Source of the DNA: Methanobacteriota archaeon
Lineage (GTDB): Archaea > Thermoplasmatota > Poseidoniia > Poseidoniales > Poseidoniaceae
Assembly (NCBI GenBank): GCA_002697705.1
Contig: NZXL01000052.1
Span: forward strand, 9,670 to 18,941
Length of the DNA: 9,272 nt
Reading direction: 5' to 3'
Made by a program: the position numbers and the translations under genes. The notes under the pieces are model-generated. The model was not told the DNA's origin. It searched no databases and was given only the letters and a program-made list of their open reading frames with translations. Shown here one piece after another: positions 1 through 6,384 of this stretch (the stretch's first letter is position 1; each line of letters begins with the position of its first letter).

Positions 1-599
1 TTATGCGCTGGATCGTTTAACCAAGACATCACTTTCTTCTGTGAATTACAAAGAGTTGCTAATTCTTTTTCCAATGATTTAAGGTCTAAATAGGAATCTT
101 TTACATCTTTACTAGGAAGTAAAGGATAAGTTGCAATACCTAAATCACATCCTGCTAAGAATCCATCATAAGGGCCCCAATGACGGTCACGAAGTAAGAC
201 TTTGTCGCCTCTATCTGCGAAATTTGCTGCTGCTAAAAATAGTGCACCTGAACCACCAGGGGAAGCGGTTGCGGTCATATTCATGCCAATATTTTCTAAT
301 TCTTCACGCATATCACCAAGTGCTAAAGTTTTGCAAAGATCAAGAAATGCTGGCAGCCCCTTCAAAGGAGCATAAGCAGCAATTTCGATAGGTGGGGATT
401 CTCTAACTACTTTGTCAACAACATTGTTTATGGCTAATTCACCATTATCCTCTAGCAAAGCGCCGATGGTACCATTGACAGCATCATGACCTTCACTGAC
501 CGCTTCTTGATACCTTGCCCACCATGAGAAAATTGTATCATTTCCAACTTTTGTTTGCGAAAAAGCATTGAGAAAACCTGCCCCTGCTCCTTCGCTCAT
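1..599 (-). CDS. Class I aminotransferase, aspartate/aromatic type (3' end missing)
   Basis: The first 199 residues of a PLP-dependent fold-type I aminotransferase are present; the rest lies beyond the left edge. They align by eye with AspC/TyrB: a YAPLKGLPAF segment (residues 76-85) matches the 'YLGIDGIPEF' region, SPGGSGAL (113-120) matches the PGGTGAL cofactor-binding loop, RHWGPY has Trp141 where AspC has the Trp that stacks on PLP, and the visible end DPAH (196-199) is where 'HNPTG' begins. The Schiff-base lysine and the substrate arginine lie in the missing part, so activity cannot be judged. Family members move the amino group between aspartate or aromatic amino acids and 2-oxoglutarate in the cytoplasm. 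The start is the ATG at 599, since an in-frame TAA lies two codons upstream. A GAGGAG at 618-623 is 18 nt away, too far to be a convincing ribosome site. It is transcribed away from the tRNA gene. The subfamily and substrate are uncertain. Confidence 0.85.
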   Translation of the reverse strand, partial: MSEGAGAGFLNAFSQTKVGNDTIFSWWARYQEAVSEGHDAVNGTIGALLEDNGELAINNVVDKVVRESPPIEIAAYAPLKGLPAFLDLCKTLALGDMREELENIGMNMTATASPGGSGALFLAAANFADRGDKVLLRDRHWGPYDGFLAGCDLGIATYPLLPSKDVKDSYLDLKSLEKELATLCNSQKKVMSWLNDPAH

Positions 600-728
600 G
601 GGTTATCGATTATGCTTCTCCTCTTTGAGTTAACTCTTGATGAAGAAATCAAACTTGATAAAATTGATATTGATTTTAACCAATTCATCCGTTTCATTCA
701 TCAATGATTGCTGATTGGGTGGGTTGTC

Positions 729-804
729 GCCAACGTAGCATAGCTGGTAGTGCTTCGGATTTGTAATCCGACGGTCGGGGGTTCGAGTCCCTCCGTTGGC
801 TCCA
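729..804 (+). tRNA. tRNA-Thr (anticodon UGU), CCA encoded
   Basis: A full cloverleaf can be folded by hand. The acceptor stem is GCCAACG (729-735) with CGTTGGC (794-800). The D stem is GCAT/GTGC with an AGCTGGTA loop. The anticodon stem TCGGA/TCCGA encloses loop TTTGTAA, giving anticodon TGT (threonine, ACA codons). The T stem GGGGG/CCCTC encloses TTCGAGT. The discriminator is T801, followed by an encoded CCA (802-804). There is no intron. The U discriminator fits archaeal rather than bacterial tRNA-Thr. The gene lies only 34 nt before the VOC-family gene on the same strand, and no oligo-T terminator separates them, so read-through is possible. No convincing TATA box is seen at the expected distance upstream. 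Confidence 0.95.
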
Positions 805-838
805 AAAAAACAGTTAACTAAGTGCCACATGGACAACT

Positions 839-1294
839 GTGCGACCCTTTCATCTTGCGTTTCCTGTATTGAATTTAGATGATACTGAAGAGTTCTATGT
901 CAAAGTTATTGGATGTAGCATTGGAAGGAGGACTCCTCAATCGATTAATTTCAATTTTTATGGCCACCAAATCGTTGCACATTTAGTAAATTCAATGACT
1001 GATAATTCAACTAATGGTCATGTTGATGGTAAACAAGTTCCGCCATTTCATTTTGGTTTAGTAATGGATTGGGTTGATTGGAATTGTTTTAAAGATGATT
1101 TAATCGAAAAAAATATTTCATTTAGAATTAAACCACATATTAGATATCCTGGAAAAGTTGGAGAACAAGCTACAATGTTTCTTGATGACCCTTCTGGAAA
1201 TGCATTAGAGTTCAAGTCATTCCGTGATGATGACAGATTATTTGCAACTTCCAAAGGTGGAGAAAATGAAATCGGTGGCGGAGTTCTAGATTAA
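839..1294 (+). CDS. VOC superfamily (glyoxalase/extradiol dioxygenase fold) protein
   Basis: A 151-residue protein with two beta-alpha-beta-beta-beta modules, resembling the predicted extradiol-dioxygenase-like group of the vicinal oxygen chelate superfamily. The first module opens with RPFHLAFPV (His5) and contains YGHQIVAHLV (41-50). The second opens with PPFHFGLVMDW (His71), and the protein then shows FLDDPSGNALEFKSF (114-128) with Glu124. His5, His71 and Glu124 occupy the usual metal-ligand positions, so a metal-dependent enzyme is likely, but the substrate cannot be named. The start is a GTG at 839; the only upstream in-frame region is a few codons after a TAA at 815-817, and a nearby ATG at 829 is out of frame. 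There is no Shine-Dalgarno sequence. It ends in a Gly-rich acidic tail. folD follows 35 nt downstream on the same strand. Confidence 0.85.
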   Translation: MRPFHLAFPVLNLDDTEEFYVKVIGCSIGRRTPQSINFNFYGHQIVAHLVNSMTDNSTNGHVDGKQVPPFHFGLVMDWVDWNCFKDDLIEKNISFRIKPHIRYPGKVGEQATMFLDDPSGNALEFKSFRDDDRLFATSKGGENEIGGGVLD

Positions 1295-1316
1295 GAAATG
1301 CTCAAGGGTCAATAGT

Positions 1317-1322
1317 AGGTGG
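1317..1322 (+). promoter_or_regulatory. Shine-Dalgarno site of folD
   Basis: AGGTGG, seven nucleotides before the ATG at 1330, resembles the archaeal consensus GGAGGTGAT. It supports translation from that ATG and suggests folD is translated as an internal gene of a longer transcript, unlike the GTG-start genes on this strand that lack such a site. Confidence 0.6.
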
Positions 1323-1329
1323 ACTGTTC

Positions 1330-2205
1330 ATGGTGGCACAACGCTTGGACGGCAGGGCTTGTTCTCAAGAAGTCGAGGCAGACCTCACTGTACGAATACA
1401 GTCCTGTATTGAAAGGGGAGTCATTCCTCACATTGCAGTCATAATTGTAGGCAATGACCCAGCAAGCCACGTTTATGTTGGTGCTAAAATCAAGGCTTGC
1501 GAAAGGTTGAATCTAAAAAGTACACATATTGAATTACCTGAAGATACCTCGCAAGAAAAATTAAGAGAGATAGTTAGAAATCTAAATGATGATGACCTAG
1601 TTCATGGAATTTTAGTCCAATCTCCTTTACCTAAACACTTAGATGAAGAAGAATTAACCGACTTAATCGATCCAAGCAAAGATGTTGATGGATTCCATCC
1701 AACCAATCTTGGTCGACTTGTACAAGGCCGAATTGATGGAATGCTTCCCTGCACTCCAAGTGGAGTAATGCGACTACTTGATTGGGCAGGAATTGAAACT
1801 AAAGGTAAAAGTGCAGTTGTAATTGGACGCTCGCAAAATGTTGGTATGCCTCAAGCGCTTCTTCTAACCGCCAGAGGTGCTGATGCTACTGTAACAATTG
1901 CTCACTCAAAGACCGAAAATATTCCTGAAATTTGTAAATCTGCTGACATAATTGTGGCTGCTGTTGGAAGACCGGAAATGGTCAAAGCAGATTGGGTCAA
2001 ACAAGGCGCAATCATTGTCGATGTTGGTGTTAATCGAGTAGATGACTCCAGTCGCGAACGTGGTTGGAGACTTGCAGGAGATGTTGCACCTGAGGTTAGT
2101 GAGGTCGCTTCATGGCTTTCCCCAGTACCTGGTGGAGTAGGACCAATGACTGTGGCTATGCTGATGGAGAATACCGTTAGGTCTGCTGAAAATAAATTAA
2201 TTTGA
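1330..2205 (+). CDS. folD: Bifunctional methylene-THF dehydrogenase / methenyl-THF cyclohydrolase
   Basis: FolD interconverts 5,10-methylene-, 5,10-methenyl- and 10-formyl-tetrahydrofolate in the cytoplasm, supplying one-carbon units for purine and other syntheses. The 291-residue length is normal. The catalytic domain shows VGNDPASHVYVGAKIKACE with Tyr49 and Lys53 (the E. coli Tyr52/Lys56 pair), the loop ILVQSPLPKH with Gln97, and KDVDGFHP with Asp118 and Asp120. PCTPSGVM leads into the Rossmann nucleotide-binding domain, whose signature is VIGRSQNVGMP (164-174), a small departure from the usual GRSxIVGxP. It finishes with the family C-terminal signature PGGVGPMTVAMLMENT. All key residues are present, so the enzyme should be active. 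The ATG at 1330 has a good ribosome site. It sits between the VOC gene (35 nt) and the membrane-protein gene (42 nt) and is probably cotranscribed with them. FolD is patchily distributed in archaea and is often considered acquired from bacteria. Confidence 0.97.
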   Translation: MVAQRLDGRACSQEVEADLTVRIQSCIERGVIPHIAVIIVGNDPASHVYVGAKIKACERLNLKSTHIELPEDTSQEKLREIVRNLNDDDLVHGILVQSPLPKHLDEEELTDLIDPSKDVDGFHPTNLGRLVQGRIDGMLPCTPSGVMRLLDWAGIETKGKSAVVIGRSQNVGMPQALLLTARGADATVTIAHSKTENIPEICKSADIIVAAVGRPEMVKADWVKQGAIIVDVGVNRVDDSSRERGWRLAGDVAPEVSEVASWLSPVPGGVGPMTVAMLMENTVRSAENKLI

Positions 2206-2247
2206 TTACGATAACACTCATATCCAAGAGCGAAGAGTCTCGGTTGA

Positions 2248-3078
2248 ATGGAATCAAAAGCTCCAAGATTAGCAGTTGCAGGTCGCGTCATTTGCGGTCT
2301 ACTTCTATTGATCAGTGCAATCTTATGGAAAATGTTCCCAGTAGAGGTTTTATCAATCGAAATAAGAAACATAATAATCTATGTTTTGATTGCTATTTCC
2401 ATTATCAGCCTAATCATAAGTTTCTGGGCGTCACGTGAAAGAAAAATTCCTGAATTAAATGAAAACCCTAGTGTTGAGCAACAATTTGCAGACCTCGAAT
2501 CGTCTCCAACCGTAGTTCGTTCTGTATCTACAACTACAGACCAATTCGGCTTAGAAACTGTAAATACACAAACTCAAAGTATAATTCAATCCGTTATTGG
2601 TACTCAGTATGAGCCTAGTTCTGGTGAAGTTAATGCAGCGATTGATTCACTATCAAAAGGCGAAATAGGTGCATATTCGGCAGCCGAAGCATCTTCTAAT
2701 CCTGCACCGCATAAAAATGCCACACAAGTACTGGATACCGTGCTAATAGATAGAAATGAAACTCAAGAAAAAAGAACTAAAGTCGATAATATACCTCTTC
2801 CAAATAAATCGGTTTCATCTGCTCCAGATTTATCTTGGATGGAGGGTGACGCAACATTCACAACTGAGGTCGCGGTAAAAGAAATCCCTTTACCAGTTCA
2901 AGTTAATCAGGCCGAATCAACAGAAATTACACTTGAAGAATTAGGTCTACTAGATTTGCCAAACCAGAAATCTGAGGTACAAACTCCAGAATTACCAGAC
3001 TTCGAAAACATAGGACCTGACTCAAAGAAAAACGAACAAATGACTCCTGAATTACCGGACATTGACAATTTATTCTAA
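2248..3078 (+). CDS. Unrecognised two-helix membrane protein with long acidic tail
   Basis: I do not recognise this 276-residue protein. Two hydrophobic helices lie at about residues 8-30 and 41-61, with a short charged turn between them. The sequence after helix 2, ASRERK, is basic, so by the positive-inside rule the remaining 210 residues are probably cytoplasmic. That tail is rich in Ser, Thr, Glu, Asp, Asn and Pro, has no obvious fold and looks largely disordered. It ends with a repeated segment: TPELPDFENI (246-255) and TPELPDIDNL (266-275), spaced exactly 20 residues apart, the second next to the C-terminus. IPLP also occurs twice in the tail. This architecture suggests a membrane anchor carrying a short linear binding motif, but that is inference. 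The ATG at 2248 follows folD by 42 nt and lacks a clear Shine-Dalgarno site. The PHP-domain gene follows after 39 nt. Confidence 0.7.
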   Translation: MESKAPRLAVAGRVICGLLLLISAILWKMFPVEVLSIEIRNIIIYVLIAISIISLIISFWASRERKIPELNENPSVEQQFADLESSPTVVRSVSTTTDQFGLETVNTQTQSIIQSVIGTQYEPSSGEVNAAIDSLSKGEIGAYSAAEASSNPAPHKNATQVLDTVLIDRNETQEKRTKVDNIPLPNKSVSSAPDLSWMEGDATFTTEVAVKEIPLPVQVNQAESTEITLEELGLLDLPNQKSEVQTPELPDFENIGPDSKKNEQMTPELPDIDNLF

Positions 3079-3117
3079 ATCACAAGTTCAATAGATGTTG
3101 GCCACATCCATCAAACT

Positions 3118-4005
3118 GTGTGGACGCAAGATTTTGACCTTCATAGCCATTCCACTCACAGTGATGGCATTCATGAAGTCGAAGAAGTCGCACAAAAAAT
3201 GATGGATTCAAATGTCAAATATTGGGCATTAACAGACCATGACACTATCAGTGGATGGGATGAAGCAAGAGAATCGGCAAAAAGTCGAGGCATTCATTTT
3301 ATTCCAGGAGTTGAGATTACTTGTTCACCGGGATTAGATGCTGATGAAAAAGAATTGAAGAGAATGGAACGAGAGGGTGCCTCTAAATCATGGCATCTTC
3401 TTGCTTACTTCCCCCATCATAAGGATTCAAATAAAGGAATTGAGAGATTTGAAAAATGGCTAAAACCACTTCAGGAAAGTCGCTTACCTCGAATGGTCAA
3501 AATGTTGGAAAAGTTAGAAAAGTTAGGAATGCCAATATCTTTAGAAAAGGTTCTTGAAAAGGCAGGTGGGTCAATTGGAAGACCACATTTGGCAGAAGTT
3601 ATGGTCGAGGAAGGTTATGTTGAAAGCAAGAATGAAGCCTTTGAAGTTTGGATTGGAGACGGGATGCCTGGCCATTATGTCCAGCCGAAGCCAAGTATAG
3701 AAGAAGCAACTAAAATCGTTCATTCAGTCGGCGGTTTTGTATCTTTAGCTCATCCTCTATACTATGGTGTCAATCCTGAAAAATTAGTCCAGTATTGCCA
3801 TAGCAAAGGAGTTGATTCTATTGAAGCATTCCATGGTAGTCATCCTGATTCATATCGATTTGAACTTTGGAAACTGGCTGATAAAAACGGTATGTCTATT
3901 ACTTGTGGTTCGGATTTTCATGGCAGTAATCATGGTCATCGACCCGGATATGCAGTCGTGCCATTTAATGGATTAAATGCTGATTTAGGCTCTTCTAGTA
4001 ATTGA
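3118..4005 (+). CDS. PHP-domain phosphoesterase, YciV/TrpH-like
   Basis: This 295-residue protein has the full set of PHP metal-binding motifs. DLHSHSTHSDG carries His9, His11 and Asp16. LTDHDT carries Asp40, His41 and Asp42. GVEIT has Glu66, WHLLAY has His93, SLAHP has His212 and GSDFHG has Asp266 and His268. GRPHLAEVM (154-162) and EAFHGSH (236-242) fit the YciV/TrpH branch. That branch includes E. coli YciV (RNase AM), reported to remove phosphate from 3',5'-bisphosphonucleotides and to act as a 5'-3' exonuclease on short RNA, using a multinuclear metal centre. A general metal-dependent phosphoesterase is well supported; the exact substrate is not. The GTG at 3118 is chosen because no other in-frame start lies nearby and it places HxH at residues 9-11 as in the family. 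No ribosome site is visible. It is the last gene of the plus-strand cluster; its 3' end overlaps tatC by 21 nt. Confidence 0.9.
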   Translation: MWTQDFDLHSHSTHSDGIHEVEEVAQKMMDSNVKYWALTDHDTISGWDEARESAKSRGIHFIPGVEITCSPGLDADEKELKRMEREGASKSWHLLAYFPHHKDSNKGIERFEKWLKPLQESRLPRMVKMLEKLEKLGMPISLEKVLEKAGGSIGRPHLAEVMVEEGYVESKNEAFEVWIGDGMPGHYVQPKPSIEEATKIVHSVGGFVSLAHPLYYGVNPEKLVQYCHSKGVDSIEAFHGSHPDSYRFELWKLADKNGMSITCGSDFHGSNHGHRPGYAVVPFNGLNADLGSSSN

Positions 4006-4779
4006 ATCTAGAATAAGTGCTAATTCGAATAATACCACTACTGGTAGTGCTACCAAGAATAGCGAAAGTGGATCTGGAGGAGATAATAAAGCACCAAGCA
4101 AGAAGGCTGTGAACCATATATGCCTTCGATATCCACGGATTTGTTTTCTTTCCAAAACTCCCATTCTAAGAACAAGTAATGTTGCCACAGGTGATTGAAA
4201 ACCAATTACTGAAGCAAGTGCTAAACTCACTATGAAACCTACATATCCTGATAATCGCCATTCGGTTGATAGACCAGCATTTTGAGCATCATCTGTCAAA
4301 TATTGAAGAATCATTGGAGTCAGTAATTCCCATGAATAGATTAACCCCCCAAGTGCTAAACCAAAAATCGAGATTAAGGTGAAAATTACTGTCGGGCCAA
4401 AGGATGGTGGACGAAGATTTAATTCTGCGATTCTCTGCTTAACAGACTCATTTCCTAAACCTCTCCAAACCGCTTCAAAGAAAAGGTATAGCATGACCAT
4501 AAATGCACCTAAACTTGTAGCAATATGGAATTGTAGTAAGATGTATTCAACTGGTGTAATTACAATTATATTTACATCATCTGGCAATCTTGAAGGGTCG
4601 ATTAGCCATGATATGACTGATTTAGTCAACGGGAAACCGATAATAACACCAAGAAGAAAAATTCCGACTATATATTTGATTCTTGTAATCAAGAACTCTT
4701 TTACATCGACTAAAATTTGACCGCCTGGCGATTCAATTAACTCAGAAACGGTCTGAGTGAGTGAATCCTGTTCGGCCAT
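3985..4779 (-). CDS. tatC: Sec-independent (twin-arginine) translocase subunit TatC, divergent
   Basis: TatC is the polytopic receptor that binds twin-arginine signal peptides and, with TatA-type subunits, exports folded proteins. From the ATG at 4779 the protein has 264 residues, the usual size. About six membrane segments are visible, near residues 34-55, 84-106, 130-150, 178-200 and a final pair around 222-258. The best signatures are PVEYILLQFHIATSLG (76-91) and LSPPDPLSLFLVALP (232-246), which match E. coli 'TPPD...LLAIP'. GLGNESVKQR keeps Glu111, corresponding to E. coli Glu103 of the signal-peptide site. The N-terminal HLxELRxR motif is degraded to DVKEFLITR, keeping a Glu (28), and GFQSP has Gln195 where E. 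coli has Glu170. The frame is open for 27 more codons upstream, but that start would overlap the PAP2 gene and adds no family-like sequence. It lies 40 nt downstream of the PAP2 gene; no tatA is visible nearby. Confidence 0.88.
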   Translation of the reverse strand: MAEQDSLTQTVSELIESPGGQILVDVKEFLITRIKYIVGIFLLGVIIGFPLTKSVISWLIDPSRLPDDVNIIVITPVEYILLQFHIATSLGAFMVMLYLFFEAVWRGLGNESVKQRIAELNLRPPSFGPTVIFTLISIFGLALGGLIYSWELLTPMILQYLTDDAQNAGLSTEWRLSGYVGFIVSLALASVIGFQSPVATLLVLRMGVLERKQIRGYRRHIWFTAFLLGALLSPPDPLSLFLVALPVVVLFELALILDSITRRA

Positions 4780-4819
4780 GATTATCCCAAAAGGTGCAAA
4801 CACATAACTCAAACGATGA

Positions 4820-6259
4820 TTATTCTTCCTCATTCCAAATATGAGATGGAGAGGAATCAATCAATGAGCGCTTATTCAATTTCAGTCTTCTCAGCCTATG
4901 AAGGACAAATATTGTCATCCACAATGAAGGCAATGACAGTAAAATTGCATTAGCCATTAAGTCTTGATGATAATCATTCACTACTCTTACTTCTAAAACT
5001 GAATCTGTCGATGAGGAGTCACTAGGATTGTGTAAAATAATAAAATGGAACACATTATGTTGGGTTGTTTCAATATCTAATGTACCACCGGCAGGAATAG
5101 TATAGTTTTGACCTAAAGTCTTCATCTCCTCCCAATCTATGCTTCCTCTATTCATAGCTGGAACGCTATCTTCAACTTGTAAATATACCACTTCCAGTGT
5201 AAGACTATCATCAAGATTAGTGATTTGAGAATCTACTACATCACCATAACTCAGTTCTTGAATTATCTCAAACGTTGAGTCTTGCGGCCCTAATTGATAA
5301 GAGACTCTTTCATCGGATTGATCCATTTGGAAGTTTACCGCCATTAGAATAATTGTTAGCATAATTAATGTCCCAATTCCTTCGATAATTGAGTGCCGCT
5401 TAACTTTGGAACGAGTGATTCCTTTGAAGAAAGAACCGTGGTCATTTCTTAGCCGTGGCTGTAAATGATGTATAAACAGAGCCCCTATGCCACCAATTAT
5501 CATCCCTAATGGGATATCGGTAAACCAATGAATCCCTAGATACAAAATTGAGAAACAGAAAATTATTGTATTGATTAAAATAAATAAATGATATGGCCAA
5601 TGGTCCCATTCAGACATTTTACCGCCTTTTTCTTTGACGTGTAAATAATTCAAAACCAAAATCCCAAATGGTATCGCGACATGTAAGGAAGGTACTGCAT
5701 TATCCAATGGGTCATGCAAAGCATAGAAGGTCGTGTATGCCCCATCTTGGTAAAGTAAAGCATCCATGCCAGGTATCCAAGATGATGTAACCTCGACATT
5801 GAAGAATAGATAATATGGAACTGCAAGAGCGTATATTAGAAGATAATTCATCGTAACTTTATCAGTCATATCTCTATCTCCACTATATGCAAAATATACA
5901 GTGGTGACATAAATCAAAAATAGATAGATAAACAAATAGTGGAAATTCAAAATTGCTGTTAGAGTATCATTGTAGAAAAAGTCTTGAATTCCTTTAGTGA
6001 ATTCACCTTCAATTGAGTAAAGCCAACTGGTCCAATGACCGGCATTCATCTTTATCGGTTCATTAAGCGCATCAGTAATTGATTTCCATCTGATGATAAT
6101 GATATATCCAATAGCGTGTAGATAGTATCGCTTTTCATGGAATTCTTTTATCCAATCTCTTACTGGAACTCTACGACCTTTAATTTTCAATGTGAATGCC
6201 CAACAAATTATTGGAGTCAAAAATAGAATCATGTACATCATAATTCTATATGGGCTCAT
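4820..6259 (-). CDS. PAP2-superfamily membrane protein with C-terminal external domain
   Basis: This 479-residue protein is a PAP2-type (lipid phosphate phosphatase / Aur1-like) membrane enzyme. The catalytic motifs are NAVPSLHVA (187-195) with His193, the PSxH form typical of the PAP2_3/inositol-phosphorylceramide-synthase-like branch, and YLGIHWFTDIPLG (240-252) with His244 and Asp248. The classical first motif KxxxxxxRP is not evident, as is common in that branch. Helices lie at roughly 3-22, 103-124, 137-153, 192-207, 223-241, 246-264 and 291-309. A soluble beta-rich, acidic domain (about 311-433) and a last helix (435-455) followed by a basic, presumably cytoplasmic tail make up the C-terminal third, which the core family lacks. 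Expected chemistry is hydrolysis or transfer of a phosphate head group on a membrane lipid or polyprenyl phosphate; the substrate is unknown. The ATG at 6259 has a TATA box about 26 nt upstream, so its message is probably leaderless. tatC follows after 40 nt. Confidence 0.85.
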   Translation of the reverse strand: MSPYRIMMYMILFLTPIICWAFTLKIKGRRVPVRDWIKEFHEKRYYLHAIGYIIIIRWKSITDALNEPIKMNAGHWTSWLYSIEGEFTKGIQDFFYNDTLTAILNFHYLFIYLFLIYVTTVYFAYSGDRDMTDKVTMNYLLIYALAVPYYLFFNVEVTSSWIPGMDALLYQDGAYTTFYALHDPLDNAVPSLHVAIPFGILVLNYLHVKEKGGKMSEWDHWPYHLFILINTIIFCFSILYLGIHWFTDIPLGMIIGGIGALFIHHLQPRLRNDHGSFFKGITRSKVKRHSIIEGIGTLIMLTIILMAVNFQMDQSDERVSYQLGPQDSTFEIIQELSYGDVVDSQITNLDDSLTLEVVYLQVEDSVPAMNRGSIDWEEMKTLGQNYTIPAGGTLDIETTQHNVFHFIILHNPSDSSSTDSVLEVRVVNDYHQDLMANAILLSLPSLWMTIFVLHRLRRLKLNKRSLIDSSPSHIWNEEE

Positions 6260-6280
6260 GTCTTTGTCGCCACATTTGAA

Positions 6281-6288
6281 GATATATC
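6281..6288 (-). promoter_or_regulatory. TATA box of the PAP2 gene (leaderless promoter)
   Basis: On the minus strand this reads GATATATC, preceded by AAAAAGG. Its centre is about 25-26 nt from the A of the ATG at 6259, the distance at which archaeal TBP/TFB promoters start transcription. No Shine-Dalgarno sequence lies before the ATG. Together these suggest transcription begins at or next to the start codon. The rest of the 125-nt divergent spacer (6260-6384) is AT-rich. Candidate plus-strand boxes for the GDPD gene are TTTACAAATAA (6356-6366, about 24 nt before its ATG) and AATAATATTT (6331-6340); both are weaker. Confidence 0.5.
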
Positions 6289-6384
6289 CTTTTTGACTAC
6301 AAAATCAATTTATGATAGATTAGTCAATGAAATAATATTTCCCAGACATAGCACCTTTACAAATAAACACGTGATGGTATATCT

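Noticed and set aside
618..623. GAGGAG on the minus strand as a ribosome site for the aminotransferase.
   Set aside because: The 18-nt spacing to the ATG is too long, and an in-frame TAA between them rules out an earlier start.
630..836. A 68-codon open frame on the minus strand containing GANGGTRTPDRRITNP.
   Set aside because: That peptide is the well-known spurious translation of the antisense strand of a tRNA gene; the frame covers tRNA-Thr at 729-804 and has no protein features.
1902..2372. A 156-codon open frame on the minus strand.
   Set aside because: It lies antisense to the folD 3' end and the start of the membrane-protein gene; composition is Ser/Thr/Pro-rich with no domain, as expected of a shadow of well-supported genes.
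4379..4720. A 113-codon open frame on the plus strand.
   Set aside because: It is antisense to conserved TatC helices and has no recognisable feature.
4780..4860. A 27-residue N-terminal extension of TatC.
   Set aside because: It would overlap the end of the PAP2 gene by 41 nt, adds no hydrophobic or family-like sequence, and the ATG at 4779 gives a normal TatC length.
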